Shown here: piece by piece, positions 8,008 through 15,416 of the stretch | Numbering within the stretch: position 1 is the first letter of the stretch | Layout of the letters: each line of letters opens with the position of its first letter | Translations under genes and position numbers: made by a program | The notes under the pieces: generated by a model | Seen by the model: the letters and a program-made list of their open reading frames with translations, nothing else | Told to the model about the DNA's origin: nothing | Database searches by the model: none | Origin: an uncultured Ruminococcus sp. | Lineage (GTDB): Bacteria > Bacillota > Clostridia > Oscillospirales > CAG-272 | DNA length: 39,629 bases | Direction of reading: 5' to 3' | Assembly (NCBI GenBank): GCA_902778725.1 | Contig: CACYYS010000012.1 | Location: 1 to 39,629, forward strand

Positions 8008-9590
8008 CTTCCGCCACCCCTTTCGCTGGAGAGTGAGATGCGAGGATCGTATTTGGCGAGAAGCAGATCGCCGAGGATGAGAGAAACAATGCTGAGGAAG
8101 GTATAAAAGACCGTGCAGGCGACGATGATGCCGTTATCGTGCGAGTTGATCGCGGTGGTCAGCAGGGCGCCGACGCCGGGCACGCCGTAAACGCGCTCGG
8201 TGATCAGTGCGCCCGTCAGGCACCCGAGGATGCTGCCCGGGATGCCATGGACGATCGGGATCATCGCGTTCTTGGAGATGTGGGTGCGGTAGATCTCCCT
8301 CTCGGAGAGGCCCTCCGCACGGGCGAACTTGACGTAGTCGGAGTTCATCTGGTCGATCATATAGCGGCGCATCCACTTCATCAAAGAGCCGATCCACGGC
8401 AGAGCCAGCGAGATCGTAGGCAGGACGTAGGCAAGGAACTTGGTCTGCGCGTTGGCAAACTTGTAGGGGAGACCGAAGGTCTTGGTCGCGAACGCCGCGA
8501 ACATGAAGATATACGCGAGGCTCGGGACCGCGATAACAAAGATGATGTAGAAGTTACCGATCTTGTCCGCGAGCTTATCCTTGCGGCGCGCCATCAGGAT
8601 ACCGAGCGGCAGACCGATCAGATAGGCGAGCGCGGTCGCGACAAGGCCGATCACAAAGGAATTCTCCAGCATCGAGAGGCCGGTGCGGTGCATCGAATAG
8701 GAGGTATAGTTGTCCGGGAACAGTTCCCTGTCCTCCTCGCGGGTCATCGGGTTGTAGGTAAGACTGTGGAAGTCGATCGCCGTTTCCACGTACTGATCGG
8801 TGCCGATCAGGTTGGGATACTGCTGGCGGAAGACGTTCAGCTCGCCGGCAGGCGTGGTGATGACGGTGCTGATCTCCTGCCCGCGGTACTTGGTGTAGGA
8901 GGTACCGAGGTTGAGATGCGCCCAGTTCTGATGGATAAAGGGGAAACGTCCGTCAAAATAGAGGAGATACTTGTGCGTCGTACCGGAGCCGACAACGGCA
9001 AACAGCCCGCTGTACGGATCCTTCTCAAAGCGGACGTAGCGCTCGGTGAGATTGGGATCCTCCACGTCGTTTGTGCTCTCAAACGAAATGAAGTCGCGGA
9101 TATAATAGAAGAGCCGGAGCAAGGGGTTGCGCTCGCGCACCGCGATCAGGTAGGCGCCGCCGCCGGGCTTGAGCTTCCCGCTCTTATAGGTATCGGGCTC
9201 GAGACGGATGACCTTATAGCTGTCCTTGCCGTCATACTGTTCGTAAAACTCCTTGACGGAAGGGTTTTCCTTATAACTGTCGTCCCTTGACTGGATCGCG
9301 TTCCGGTCCGCGAGAAAAGCCTCGGAGTCGTCATAACCGTCCCCGAGCTGCGCCCGATATTTATTGCCGAGAAAGTCCGTGTAGTTGACAAAGTTCAGAT
9401 AGCCGAACTTCTGGAACTGCATATATTCGTAATATTTCTGGTCGTTGCCCGCTTTTTTGTTCCAGAGGTCGTCCGTCTGGAAAATGACGTTGCGGTTGAT
9501 CGCCGTATAGACGAGCAGCATCACGACCATCACGACCACGAGCAGCGAGAAGATCGAAAACAGGATCCGCTTTAAGAGGTATTTCCCCAT
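8004..9590 (-). CDS. oppB: Oligopeptide ABC transporter permease OppB with a large extracytoplasmic insertion
   Basis: A 528-residue permease. Helix 1 (MGKYLLKRILFSIFSLLVVVMVV) is typical OppB, and the C-terminal ~220 residues are the usual transport domain, with the EAA loop as YVKFARAEGLSEREIYRTHISKNA. Between them lie roughly 250 extra residues (about 35-290) rich in Tyr, Asp and Asn without membrane helices, predicted to face outward. Streptococcal AmiC shows a comparable enlargement. The start at 9588-9590 was chosen because the MGKYLLKR opening fits the family; the longer open frame to 9716 adds an unlikely basic, Pro-rich segment. A 16-bp hairpin separates it from oppA. Confidence 0.88.
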   Translation of the reverse strand: MGKYLLKRILFSIFSLLVVVMVVMLLVYTAINRNVIFQTDDLWNKKAGNDQKYYEYMQFQKFGYLNFVNYTDFLGNKYRAQLGDGYDDSEAFLADRNAIQSRDDSYKENPSVKEFYEQYDGKDSYKVIRLEPDTYKSGKLKPGGGAYLIAVRERNPLLRLFYYIRDFISFESTNDVEDPNLTERYVRFEKDPYSGLFAVVGSGTTHKYLLYFDGRFPFIHQNWAHLNLGTSYTKYRGQEISTVITTPAGELNVFRQQYPNLIGTDQYVETAIDFHSLTYNPMTREEDRELFPDNYTSYSMHRTGLSMLENSFVIGLVATALAYLIGLPLGILMARRKDKLADKIGNFYIIFVIAVPSLAYIFMFAAFATKTFGLPYKFANAQTKFLAYVLPTISLALPWIGSLMKWMRRYMIDQMNSDYVKFARAEGLSEREIYRTHISKNAMIPIVHGIPGSILGCLTGALITERVYGVPGVGALLTTAINSHDNGIIVACTVFYTFLSIVSLILGDLLLAKYDPRISLSSERGGGR

Positions 9591-9739
9591 AGTCTGTTTC
9601 CGCCGCCAAAGGACTTGGCCTGACGTTCTCCTTTTCGTCAAAATTCGCGCTTTTCCGTGAAAAGCTCGATTCCGCCTCCGGACAGCATGGCCCGGGGGCA
9701 GGATCGGACCTTTCACAAAAAAAGATGAAAATAAAGGTT

Positions 9740-9775
9740 TTGAGATACGGGGCGGAAACCCGCCCCGTATCTCAA
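9740..9775 (-). other. 16-bp perfect stem-loop between oppA and oppB
   Basis: Positions 9740-9755 and 9760-9775 are exact inverted repeats with a 4-base loop. On the minus strand it is followed by AAACC and then T-rich sequence, so termination is possible but the T run is not adjacent. A stable hairpin after the binding-protein gene often serves to raise its transcript level above the permease genes; that is my inference here. Confidence 0.65.
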
Positions 9776-9810
9776 GATACGCAATTGCGTTGCTATTCAG
9801 CCCGTTTTGC

Positions 9811-11922
9811 TCAGAAGAGGCCGAGGAGCTTGACCATGTAGCCGCCGGAAGCGAAGGTGTCCAGATAGGTGGACGGATCGCCGTAGTCGGGGCCCCAACC
9901 GGAACCGTAGAAGAGATCGTTGTTCATCTCTTTACCGGTAGCGGCGCGGTAACCGGAGGCGTAGAAGTCGGCGTCAACGGTCGCCTCAACGAGGTTGATG
10001 ACGACGTTCTCAGCGCCGAGCACGCCCTCGATCGACTGCTTCACGGCGTTGGCCTGAGCGGCCTGGTTAGCGGAAGGAGAATAGTACACAACGTCGATGA
10101 CGATCGGGAAGGTAACGCCCTTCGCGGTCAGGTCGGCCTTCGCAGCGGCGAACGCGGCCTTCGCGGCGTCAGGCTGATACCAGCCGTTCACGCCGTCGGA
10201 GACGTCGATCTTGCAGCCGAGCTGGTCGAGATAGTACTGGACCATCTCGCCGTAGAACGTGCCGGCCTTCCAGGTCTTGCCGTCCACGGTGGTGTCCTTC
10301 TCAAGCGCGACGAACTCGGGGTGCGTGTACATATTGCGGAGGTTCGTGAGCTTCAGATCCTCGCCGCGGGTAACGGCGTTGTAAGCGGCCTTGTCGAAGG
10401 AGTAAAGGACCGCCTTACGGAAATCCTTGTTCTGCATCGCAAGGTAGTTGTCGATCTTCTGCGCGTCGGTCTTCTTGGAATCGCAGGCGCCGTTCTCAAG
10501 AACGAAGGTCTTGCGGTTCAGGTTCAGAGCGCCGAGGTAAGAGGTGGAGGTGGTGTCGGAGACGTAGGAATACTTGTCAAAGAGACCGTCGGTCTTCGCC
10601 AGATCCAGAGTACCGGAAGCCTGGGAGAGGCCGGTGCCCGGGTAAACGCCCTTCTTGACGTCTTCATAGATCGCCTTCGGGTTCTTGCCGTCGTCATAGA
10701 CGAAACGGATCTTTTCGAGCGTGACTTTGTCCTTGTTGTAGTAGCCCGGGTTCGCCTCGAGAACGATCTCGGAGTCGGACTGGAACTTGGTGATGCGGAA
10801 CGGGCCGCAGTAGACCTGAGAGGACACGTCGGTGTTCACGCCGTAGGTGTACTTGGTGCTGTCGGCGGAAGCGGTCGCCAGAGCCTCTTTGCCGAAGACG
10901 CCGCCGCGGGACTGATAGAAGGATTCGCAGATCGGGAGGAAGCAGGAGTAGGTGAGCATGGTGAGGAAGTAGGAGGTAGGAGCCTCAAGGGTAACGACGA
11001 GCGTGTAGTCGTCGGTCGCCTTGTAGCCGACCTTATCCCAGGAGCCGCCCTCTTCGACGTACTCGGTCACGCCGGCGACAACGCCTTCCACGAGCCATTC
11101 CAGACCGCTCTTGCCGTCGAGCATGTGATGGAAGCCGGCGACGAAGTCCTTCGCGGTGAGTTCAGCATACTCTTTGCCGTCGGCGGTGTACCATTTCACG
11201 CCCTTGCGGATCGTGAAGGTGTAGGTGAGACCGTCGTCCGAGATCTTCCACTCGGTAGCGAGAGCGGGCTGCATCTGGCTGAGGTTGTCGTACTCAACAA
11301 GGCCGTCCACGGTGTTCACGGTGACCTCGGTGTCGGACTGCATGCTGGTGTTGAGCCAGTCAAAGGTCGCGCACGCGGTGGTGAAGGTGGTGGTGTAAAC
11401 GGTGTTGAGCTTGCGACCCTTGTCGGTCAGGTACTTGGCAGGATCATAGGTGCCCTCGCCCTTGCAGGCTTTGGCCCACTGATCGAGCAGCTCGGCGCGC
11501 TCCTCTTTGGTCAGGAACTCGTCGGAGATGACCATGCTCTTCAGACGGTCATCGTCGTTGCCCCACTGAACGTACGGGACGGTGTGGGGAGCGATACGGC
11601 TGATGGTGTACGCGCCGCCCTGGGTGGTGGTCGGGAACATCACAGCCGCTTCGAGAAGAGCCGCCTCCGCCTTCGCAAAGAGGACGAATCTCTCGTCAAC
11701 GGTCTTCGCGGCCTTCGCCGCGTCGACCAGCTTCTGGTACCCGCCGAGGTTCGCTTCGAAGACGTCCTCGTCATCCGCGGGCGCATAGCTCGTGGGACGG
11801 ACGAACTCTTCCGCCGGTTTCGTTTCCGGGGTCGTCTCGGCCGGGTTGTTGGGCTTCGTGGTGCAGGCAGCCACGCTGAGGAGCATGCAAGCAACAAGAA
11901 GCAGTGCCAACAGTTTCTTCAT
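9811..11922 (-). CDS. oppA: Oligopeptide-binding lipoprotein OppA
   Basis: A 703-residue family 5 substrate-binding protein. The signal peptide ends in a lipobox (SVAAC, Cys20) and a Thr/Pro/Glu-rich linker follows. The family signature is seen in VNTVDGLVEYD, QPALATEWKISDDGLTYTFTIRKGVKWYTADGKE and AKDFVAGF. It captures peptides outside the membrane and delivers them to OppBC. It is about 150 residues longer than E. coli OppA, mostly from an extra helical N-terminal segment (about 40-170) before the usual first lobe. Start supported by AAGGAGG. It has its own promoter, so it can be expressed more strongly than the downstream genes. Confidence 0.92.
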   Translation of the reverse strand: MKKLLALLLVACMLLSVAACTTKPNNPAETTPETKPAEEFVRPTSYAPADDEDVFEANLGGYQKLVDAAKAAKTVDERFVLFAKAEAALLEAAVMFPTTTQGGAYTISRIAPHTVPYVQWGNDDDRLKSMVISDEFLTKEERAELLDQWAKACKGEGTYDPAKYLTDKGRKLNTVYTTTFTTACATFDWLNTSMQSDTEVTVNTVDGLVEYDNLSQMQPALATEWKISDDGLTYTFTIRKGVKWYTADGKEYAELTAKDFVAGFHHMLDGKSGLEWLVEGVVAGVTEYVEEGGSWDKVGYKATDDYTLVVTLEAPTSYFLTMLTYSCFLPICESFYQSRGGVFGKEALATASADSTKYTYGVNTDVSSQVYCGPFRITKFQSDSEIVLEANPGYYNKDKVTLEKIRFVYDDGKNPKAIYEDVKKGVYPGTGLSQASGTLDLAKTDGLFDKYSYVSDTTSTSYLGALNLNRKTFVLENGACDSKKTDAQKIDNYLAMQNKDFRKAVLYSFDKAAYNAVTRGEDLKLTNLRNMYTHPEFVALEKDTTVDGKTWKAGTFYGEMVQYYLDQLGCKIDVSDGVNGWYQPDAAKAAFAAAKADLTAKGVTFPIVIDVVYYSPSANQAAQANAVKQSIEGVLGAENVVINLVEATVDADFYASGYRAATGKEMNNDLFYGSGWGPDYGDPSTYLDTFASGGYMVKLLGLF

Positions 11923-11966
11923 GTTTTAACCCTCCTTAAAAAGATTAAACAAAAATAATATTTGAA

Positions 11967-12016
11967 TACGGCAGAAGCCGTAATCAACAAAGGAAAAAAC
12001 GGCGCCAAAACGCGCC
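11967..12016 (-). promoter_or_regulatory. Two hairpins in the oppA 5' leader, one terminator-like
   Basis: In transcription order, a 5-bp GC stem (12012-12016 with 12001-12005) is followed by six T residues (11994-11999), and then a 6-bp stem (TACGGC/GCCGTA, 11967-11982). The first resembles a weak attenuator about 15-35 bases after the expected start. No known riboswitch was recognised. This leader and the promoter make up most of the gene-free stretch 11923-12242; the remainder is A+T-rich without recognisable signals. Confidence 0.35.
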
Positions 12017-12036
12017 AAGACCTCAATTGTTGAATC

Positions 12037-12065
12037 ATTATAGCATAGGGTTTTCGATTTGTAAA
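12037..12065 (-). promoter_or_regulatory. Promoter of oppA
   Basis: On the minus strand, TTTACA (12065-12060), a 17-base spacer and TATAAT (12042-12037) preceded by TGC, i.e. an extended -10. It lies about 115 bases upstream of the oppA ATG. Confidence 0.75.
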
Positions 12066-12242
12066 GTGTTTTTTAAGGATTTTTTCAGATTTGTTGCAGA
12101 AATCTTTTCCCTCCGTTTCCGGGAAACGGGACAGGGGCAATGTTTTATACATTCTATTATATTATAGAAAGCACCCGTTTTGCAGGAACGGAAAAAAAAC
12201 TTGCAAAGGCCGTTTACAGGATATGCGGAGGCGCGCGGCGCG

Positions 12243-13535
12243 TTACCGTTTCCCCTCTCCCCTCCCCCGGTCGAACAGCGGACGCAGCTCGGCGTAGGAA
12301 TAGAGCGAGCCGCAGATCAGGAGGGGCAGTTTTTTCTCCTTTGCGGCGGCGAGGGCGGCGGAGAGCGCCTCGGTCCCCGAGGGAAAGGCGCGGGCGGGGA
12401 CGCCGTTTTTTTCATACTCCGCGGCGAGGAGAGCGGGATCGAGCGCCCGGGGATTCTGCGGCGGGAAGGTGAAGACCTCCCGCGCGAGAGGGGCGAGCAG
12501 ACGCGCCATCGCGCCGTAATCCTTATCCCGCATCACACCGGTGCAGAGGACGGGGCGCACACCGGGGAAATAATGCCGCACGCTCTCGCAGAGCACGCCG
12601 ATCCCCTCCGGGTTGTGCGAGCCGTCGAAGATGACGGGCGGGCGGGCGGCAAGCCGCTCGAAGCGGGCGGGCCATCTGGCGCTGCGCAGACCGCGGCGCA
12701 GCGCCTCCTCCCCGACGGGGAAACCCCGCTCGGCGAGCAGGGGGAGCGCGTCGAGGACGGCGGCGGCGTTCTTCGGCTGGTAGAGGGAGGCGAGGCGGAT
12801 GGAAAGATCCCGCCGGTCTCCGTAATCAAAGACCGTCTCCCCGAGGACGGCGCGCCGGACGGTCAGTCCCTTTTCGCGGGCGTAGACGAGGGGGCAGCGC
12901 TTTTTTGCCGCCTCCCGCGCGATGACGGCGGCGGCGGGCGTTCCCCGCTCGCAGCCGCAGAGGACGGGGACCCCCTCGCGGAAGATACCCGCCTTCTCCC
13001 GCGCGATCTTCTCCTCCGTGTCCCCGAGGATGGCGGTATGATCGAGGGAAATACCCGTTACGACCGAGAGAAGGGGCGTCTTGATGATATTGGTGGCGTC
13101 GAGCCGGCCGCCGAGACCGACCTCCAGCACGACGAGATCGCACTTTTTTTCCTTAAAATAACAGAACCCGAGCGCGGTGATCAGCTCGAACTCGGTGGGG
13201 GGATCCGCCATGCTCTCCGCCGCGCGCTTGACCCGCCCGGTGAGGCGGGCGAGGGTCTTATCCCCGATCGGGCGGTCGCCGAGGGCGATCCGCTCGTTGA
13301 AGCGGCGGACGTAGGGCGAGGTATAACGCCCGACGCGGTAGCCCGCCGCCGTGAGGACGGAGGTCAGGATCGCGCAGAAGGATCCCTTGCCGTTGGTGCC
13401 GCCGACGTGCACGAACCGCAGGGAGTCCTGCGGGTCGCCGAGCAGGCGGCAAAGCTCCCGGATGCGGGAAAGACCCGGGCGGCTGCCGAGCGAGCCGATC
13501 CGCCCGATATAAGAGAGCGCTTCTTCATACGTCAT
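12243..13535 (-). CDS. folC: Folylpolyglutamate synthase / dihydrofolate synthase FolC
   Basis: A 430-residue Mur-ligase-family enzyme that adds glutamate to folates, and in many bacteria also makes dihydrofolate from dihydropteroate. Visible motifs are the P-loop HVGGTNGKGS, the YTSPYVRRFNERI block, EVGLGGRLDATN, SLDHTAILGDTEEKIAREKAGI and, in the C-terminal domain, FDGSHNPEG. Length is normal. It begins 4 bases after folT ends and shares the folT transcript, placing it under the same THF riboswitch. This makes sense because polyglutamylation traps imported folate inside the cell. No strong Shine-Dalgarno was seen, which fits translational coupling to folT. Confidence 0.93.
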   Translation of the reverse strand: MTYEEALSYIGRIGSLGSRPGLSRIRELCRLLGDPQDSLRFVHVGGTNGKGSFCAILTSVLTAAGYRVGRYTSPYVRRFNERIALGDRPIGDKTLARLTGRVKRAAESMADPPTEFELITALGFCYFKEKKCDLVVLEVGLGGRLDATNIIKTPLLSVVTGISLDHTAILGDTEEKIAREKAGIFREGVPVLCGCERGTPAAAVIAREAAKKRCPLVYAREKGLTVRRAVLGETVFDYGDRRDLSIRLASLYQPKNAAAVLDALPLLAERGFPVGEEALRRGLRSARWPARFERLAARPPVIFDGSHNPEGIGVLCESVRHYFPGVRPVLCTGVMRDKDYGAMARLLAPLAREVFTFPPQNPRALDPALLAAEYEKNGVPARAFPSGTEALSAALAAAKEKKLPLLICGSLYSYAELRPLFDRGRGEGKR

Positions 13536-13539
13536 ATCG

Positions 13540-14061
13540 TCACGACCTGTTCCGTTTTTCTATCAGGGCGCACAGGCGCCGGAGCAGCGGGATCAGGCAG
13601 AGCTGCATCGCGGTGAGCACCGCGAACTGCGGGATCCGGGTGAGGAAATATCCCCAGTAGGTCTGCTTGCCGTACAGGACGGCGATCCACAGCGTATCGA
13701 GCCCCAGTCCGATCAGGAGATTGTTTGCGAGGACGGCGAGGACTCCGAGGGGAAAGAACTTCCGATCCCGCTCCCCGAGAGCGAGACCGAAGATCACACC
13801 CTTGAGCGCCGCCGTCGCCGTAAAGCCGGGGAAATACGGCCCGCGCGGGAAAAGGAGAGCGCCGAGCAGATCGGAAAACCCCCAGACCGCGGCGCCGCCC
13901 GCCGGGCCGTAGAGCGCGGCGGCGATGACGACGGGGACAAAGGTCAGGGTGATCTTGACGGATTCGGTGAACGCCACCGGGACAAAACGATCCAGGACGA
14001 CCGCGAGCGCGATCAGCATGGCGGTCCGGATCATCTTGGCGAGTAAAGGTTTTTTTGACAT
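13540..14061 (-). CDS. folT: ECF transporter S component, folate family (FolT)
   Basis: A 173-residue integral membrane protein with about six helices and the ECF S-component N-terminal region (KMIRTAMLIALAVVLDRFVPV), then VKITLTFVPVVIAAALYGPAGGAAVWGFSDLLGALLFP. It binds a vitamin and works with a shared energising module (EcfT plus two ATPases), which is not encoded in this window. Folate specificity is inferred from the THF riboswitch upstream and folC downstream. The start at 14061 was chosen over the longer open frame because GGAGGT lies about 6-8 bases upstream and the riboswitch occupies the region the longer frame would cover. Confidence 0.85.
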   Translation of the reverse strand: MSKKPLLAKMIRTAMLIALAVVLDRFVPVAFTESVKITLTFVPVVIAAALYGPAGGAAVWGFSDLLGALLFPRGPYFPGFTATAALKGVIFGLALGERDRKFFPLGVLAVLANNLLIGLGLDTLWIAVLYGKQTYWGYFLTRIPQFAVLTAMQLCLIPLLRRLCALIEKRNRS

Positions 14062-14121
14062 AAAAACACCTCCGCTTCCATGACCCGTCATCACATCGGC
14101 AGAGGAAAAAGAACTGCGAAT

Positions 14122-14235
14122 GCAACAGCGGGATGCGGAAGACACACTGCCGCTTGCGCGTTCGTCCGCGGGGCAACTCCCCGTCCCCGCGGCACTCAGA
14201 CCTCCCGGTCAGCACGTATCTTCCTACTCTGTTCC
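14122..14235 (-). promoter_or_regulatory. Tetrahydrofolate (THF) riboswitch
   Basis: On the minus strand the leader shows the THF-I layout. AACAG (14233-14229) pairs with CTGTT (14128-14124) as P1. After AGTAG, GAAGATAC pairs with GTGTCTTC as P2 (one G-U). A long P3 has 8-bp arms CCGCGGGG/CCCCGCGG. The 3' side reads GAACGCGCAAGCGGCAGTGT then CTTCCGCATCCCGCTG, close to the conserved 3' half of the class. It is longer than average because of P3. No terminator follows. CCTCTG downstream of the aptamer can pair with the CGGAGG ribosome binding site of folT, so control is probably translational (inference). Confidence 0.88.
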
Positions 14236-14253
14236 GGCAAAGCCGGTACGTTC

Positions 14254-14283
14254 AGTATAGCACGCAAAAAGTCGCCGTGTCAA
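14254..14283 (-). promoter_or_regulatory. Promoter of the folT-folC operon
   Basis: TTGACA (14283-14278), an 18-base spacer and TATACT (14259-14254), preceded by TGC. The start site would fall just upstream of the riboswitch. It is divergent from the promoter at 14307-14335. Confidence 0.8.
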
Positions 14284-14306
14284 GGAGCCGCATTCACAAA
14301 AAAAGG

Positions 14307-14335
14307 TTGAAATATTAACAATATCCGTATATAAT
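14307..14335 (+). promoter_or_regulatory. Promoter of the WG-repeat lipoprotein/htpG operon
   Basis: TTGAAA (14307-14312), a 17-base spacer and TATAAT (14330-14335). It is followed by AAAGGAG before the ATG at 14377. I see no CIRCE-type inverted repeat, so heat-shock control of htpG by HrcA is not supported here. Confidence 0.78.
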
Positions 14336-14376
14336 AAATAAGACGACCGGAACCGCGCCGACGAAAGGAGAAAAAA

Positions 14377-15375
14377 ATGAAACGATCCGTTTGTCTGCTG
14401 CTCCTGCTCTCGCTCTTTGCCGCGGCCCTCGCCGCCTGCACGCCGGAGAGTCCGCCGCTCCCGCCGCTCACGGGAGAACCGGAGACCGCGGAGGTGACCA
14501 TCCCCGCGCAGGAGACCGCGCAGGAGACCGCTCCGGAAACGGAGCCGGCGCAGACCGCGCCCGTCTCCTCCCCGAAGGAGTACGAGTTCACCGTCGCGCC
14601 GAGCTTCGACTACGCCGACGTGATCCCCGTCTTCGAGCCGATCTATTTTGACGAATTCCCTTATTACAGCATCGCCGATCCCGACGCGGATCCCGCGTAT
14701 TTTTCCTACGCCTACTACCGCGACGCCGAGGGGCGTTACGGCCTTATCGACCGCGCCGGGAACGTCGCCGTCCCCGCGGAAAAGGAGGTCTCCTGGTGCG
14801 GCGCCTGCCGCGCCTTTGTCGACCGTGACCACGTCTCCTACTCCAAGGACCTCCAGCCGACGATGGCGCTCGGTCACGGCGGTCTTTCCCCCATTTTTTA
14901 CGATACGCACACAGGCTCCGTTTCGATCGCCACGCCCGAGGGCGTCGAAAGGCTGTCGCCGGGCGACGTCGCCGGGTTCACCGGGATCCTCGCCTGCCTC
15001 GACCTCTCCCTCGGTCTGACCGGGCAGAAGCCGACCTTCCTCCTCCTCACGGGAGGGAAGGCGGTCACCTCCCCCGTCCTCACCTCCGCCCGTCCCTTCT
15101 CCGACGGGCTCGCCGCCGTAGAGCGCGACGGAGAGTGGCAGTATCTGGACGGGAGCGGCGGCGCCGTGACCCGCGCGACCTACCTCTACGCGGGCAGCTA
15201 CCGCAACGGGGTCGCCGCCGTCAAAACGGCGGACGGCAAAGCCGGCTTCATCCGAAAGGACGGATCCCCCCTCTTTCCGCTTGAGTTTGAGGAGGCGCGC
15301 AGCTTCGCCCCGAACGGAGAAGCGTGGGTCAAGCTCGGCGGCAAGTGGGGCAAAATACGGTACAGCGGCCGATAA
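14377..15375 (+). CDS. WG-repeat lipoprotein
   Basis: A 332-residue lipoprotein with a signal peptide and lipobox (LAAC, Cys21) and a low-complexity Pro/Glu/Thr linker (about 22-70). Downstream are repeated units of the WG beta-repeat type: AEGRYGLIDRAGNVAVPA, DGLAAVERDGEWQYLDGSGG, NGVAAVKTADGKAGFIRKDG, EAWVKLGGKWGKI. WG repeats form small beta structures of mostly unknown role, often in surface proteins. First gene of an operon with htpG, 41 bases before the htpG start. AAAGGAG lies 6 bases before the ATG. Confidence 0.8.
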   Translation: MKRSVCLLLLLSLFAAALAACTPESPPLPPLTGEPETAEVTIPAQETAQETAPETEPAQTAPVSSPKEYEFTVAPSFDYADVIPVFEPIYFDEFPYYSIADPDADPAYFSYAYYRDAEGRYGLIDRAGNVAVPAEKEVSWCGACRAFVDRDHVSYSKDLQPTMALGHGGLSPIFYDTHTGSVSIATPEGVERLSPGDVAGFTGILACLDLSLGLTGQKPTFLLLTGGKAVTSPVLTSARPFSDGLAAVERDGEWQYLDGSGGAVTRATYLYAGSYRNGVAAVKTADGKAGFIRKDGSPLFPLEFEEARSFAPNGEAWVKLGGKWGKIRYSGR

Positions 15376-15416
15376 GGCACTTGTATAGATCATTTTAGTG
15401 AAAGAAGGTTTTTCCA

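Noticed and set aside
9591..9716. Upstream extension of oppB
   Set aside because: It adds a basic, Pro/Arg-rich stretch in front of a typical OppB first helix and has no family support.
14300..15416. CIRCE element controlling htpG
   Set aside because: I looked for the TTAGCACTC-N9-GAGTGCTAA pattern before the operon and before htpG and did not find it.
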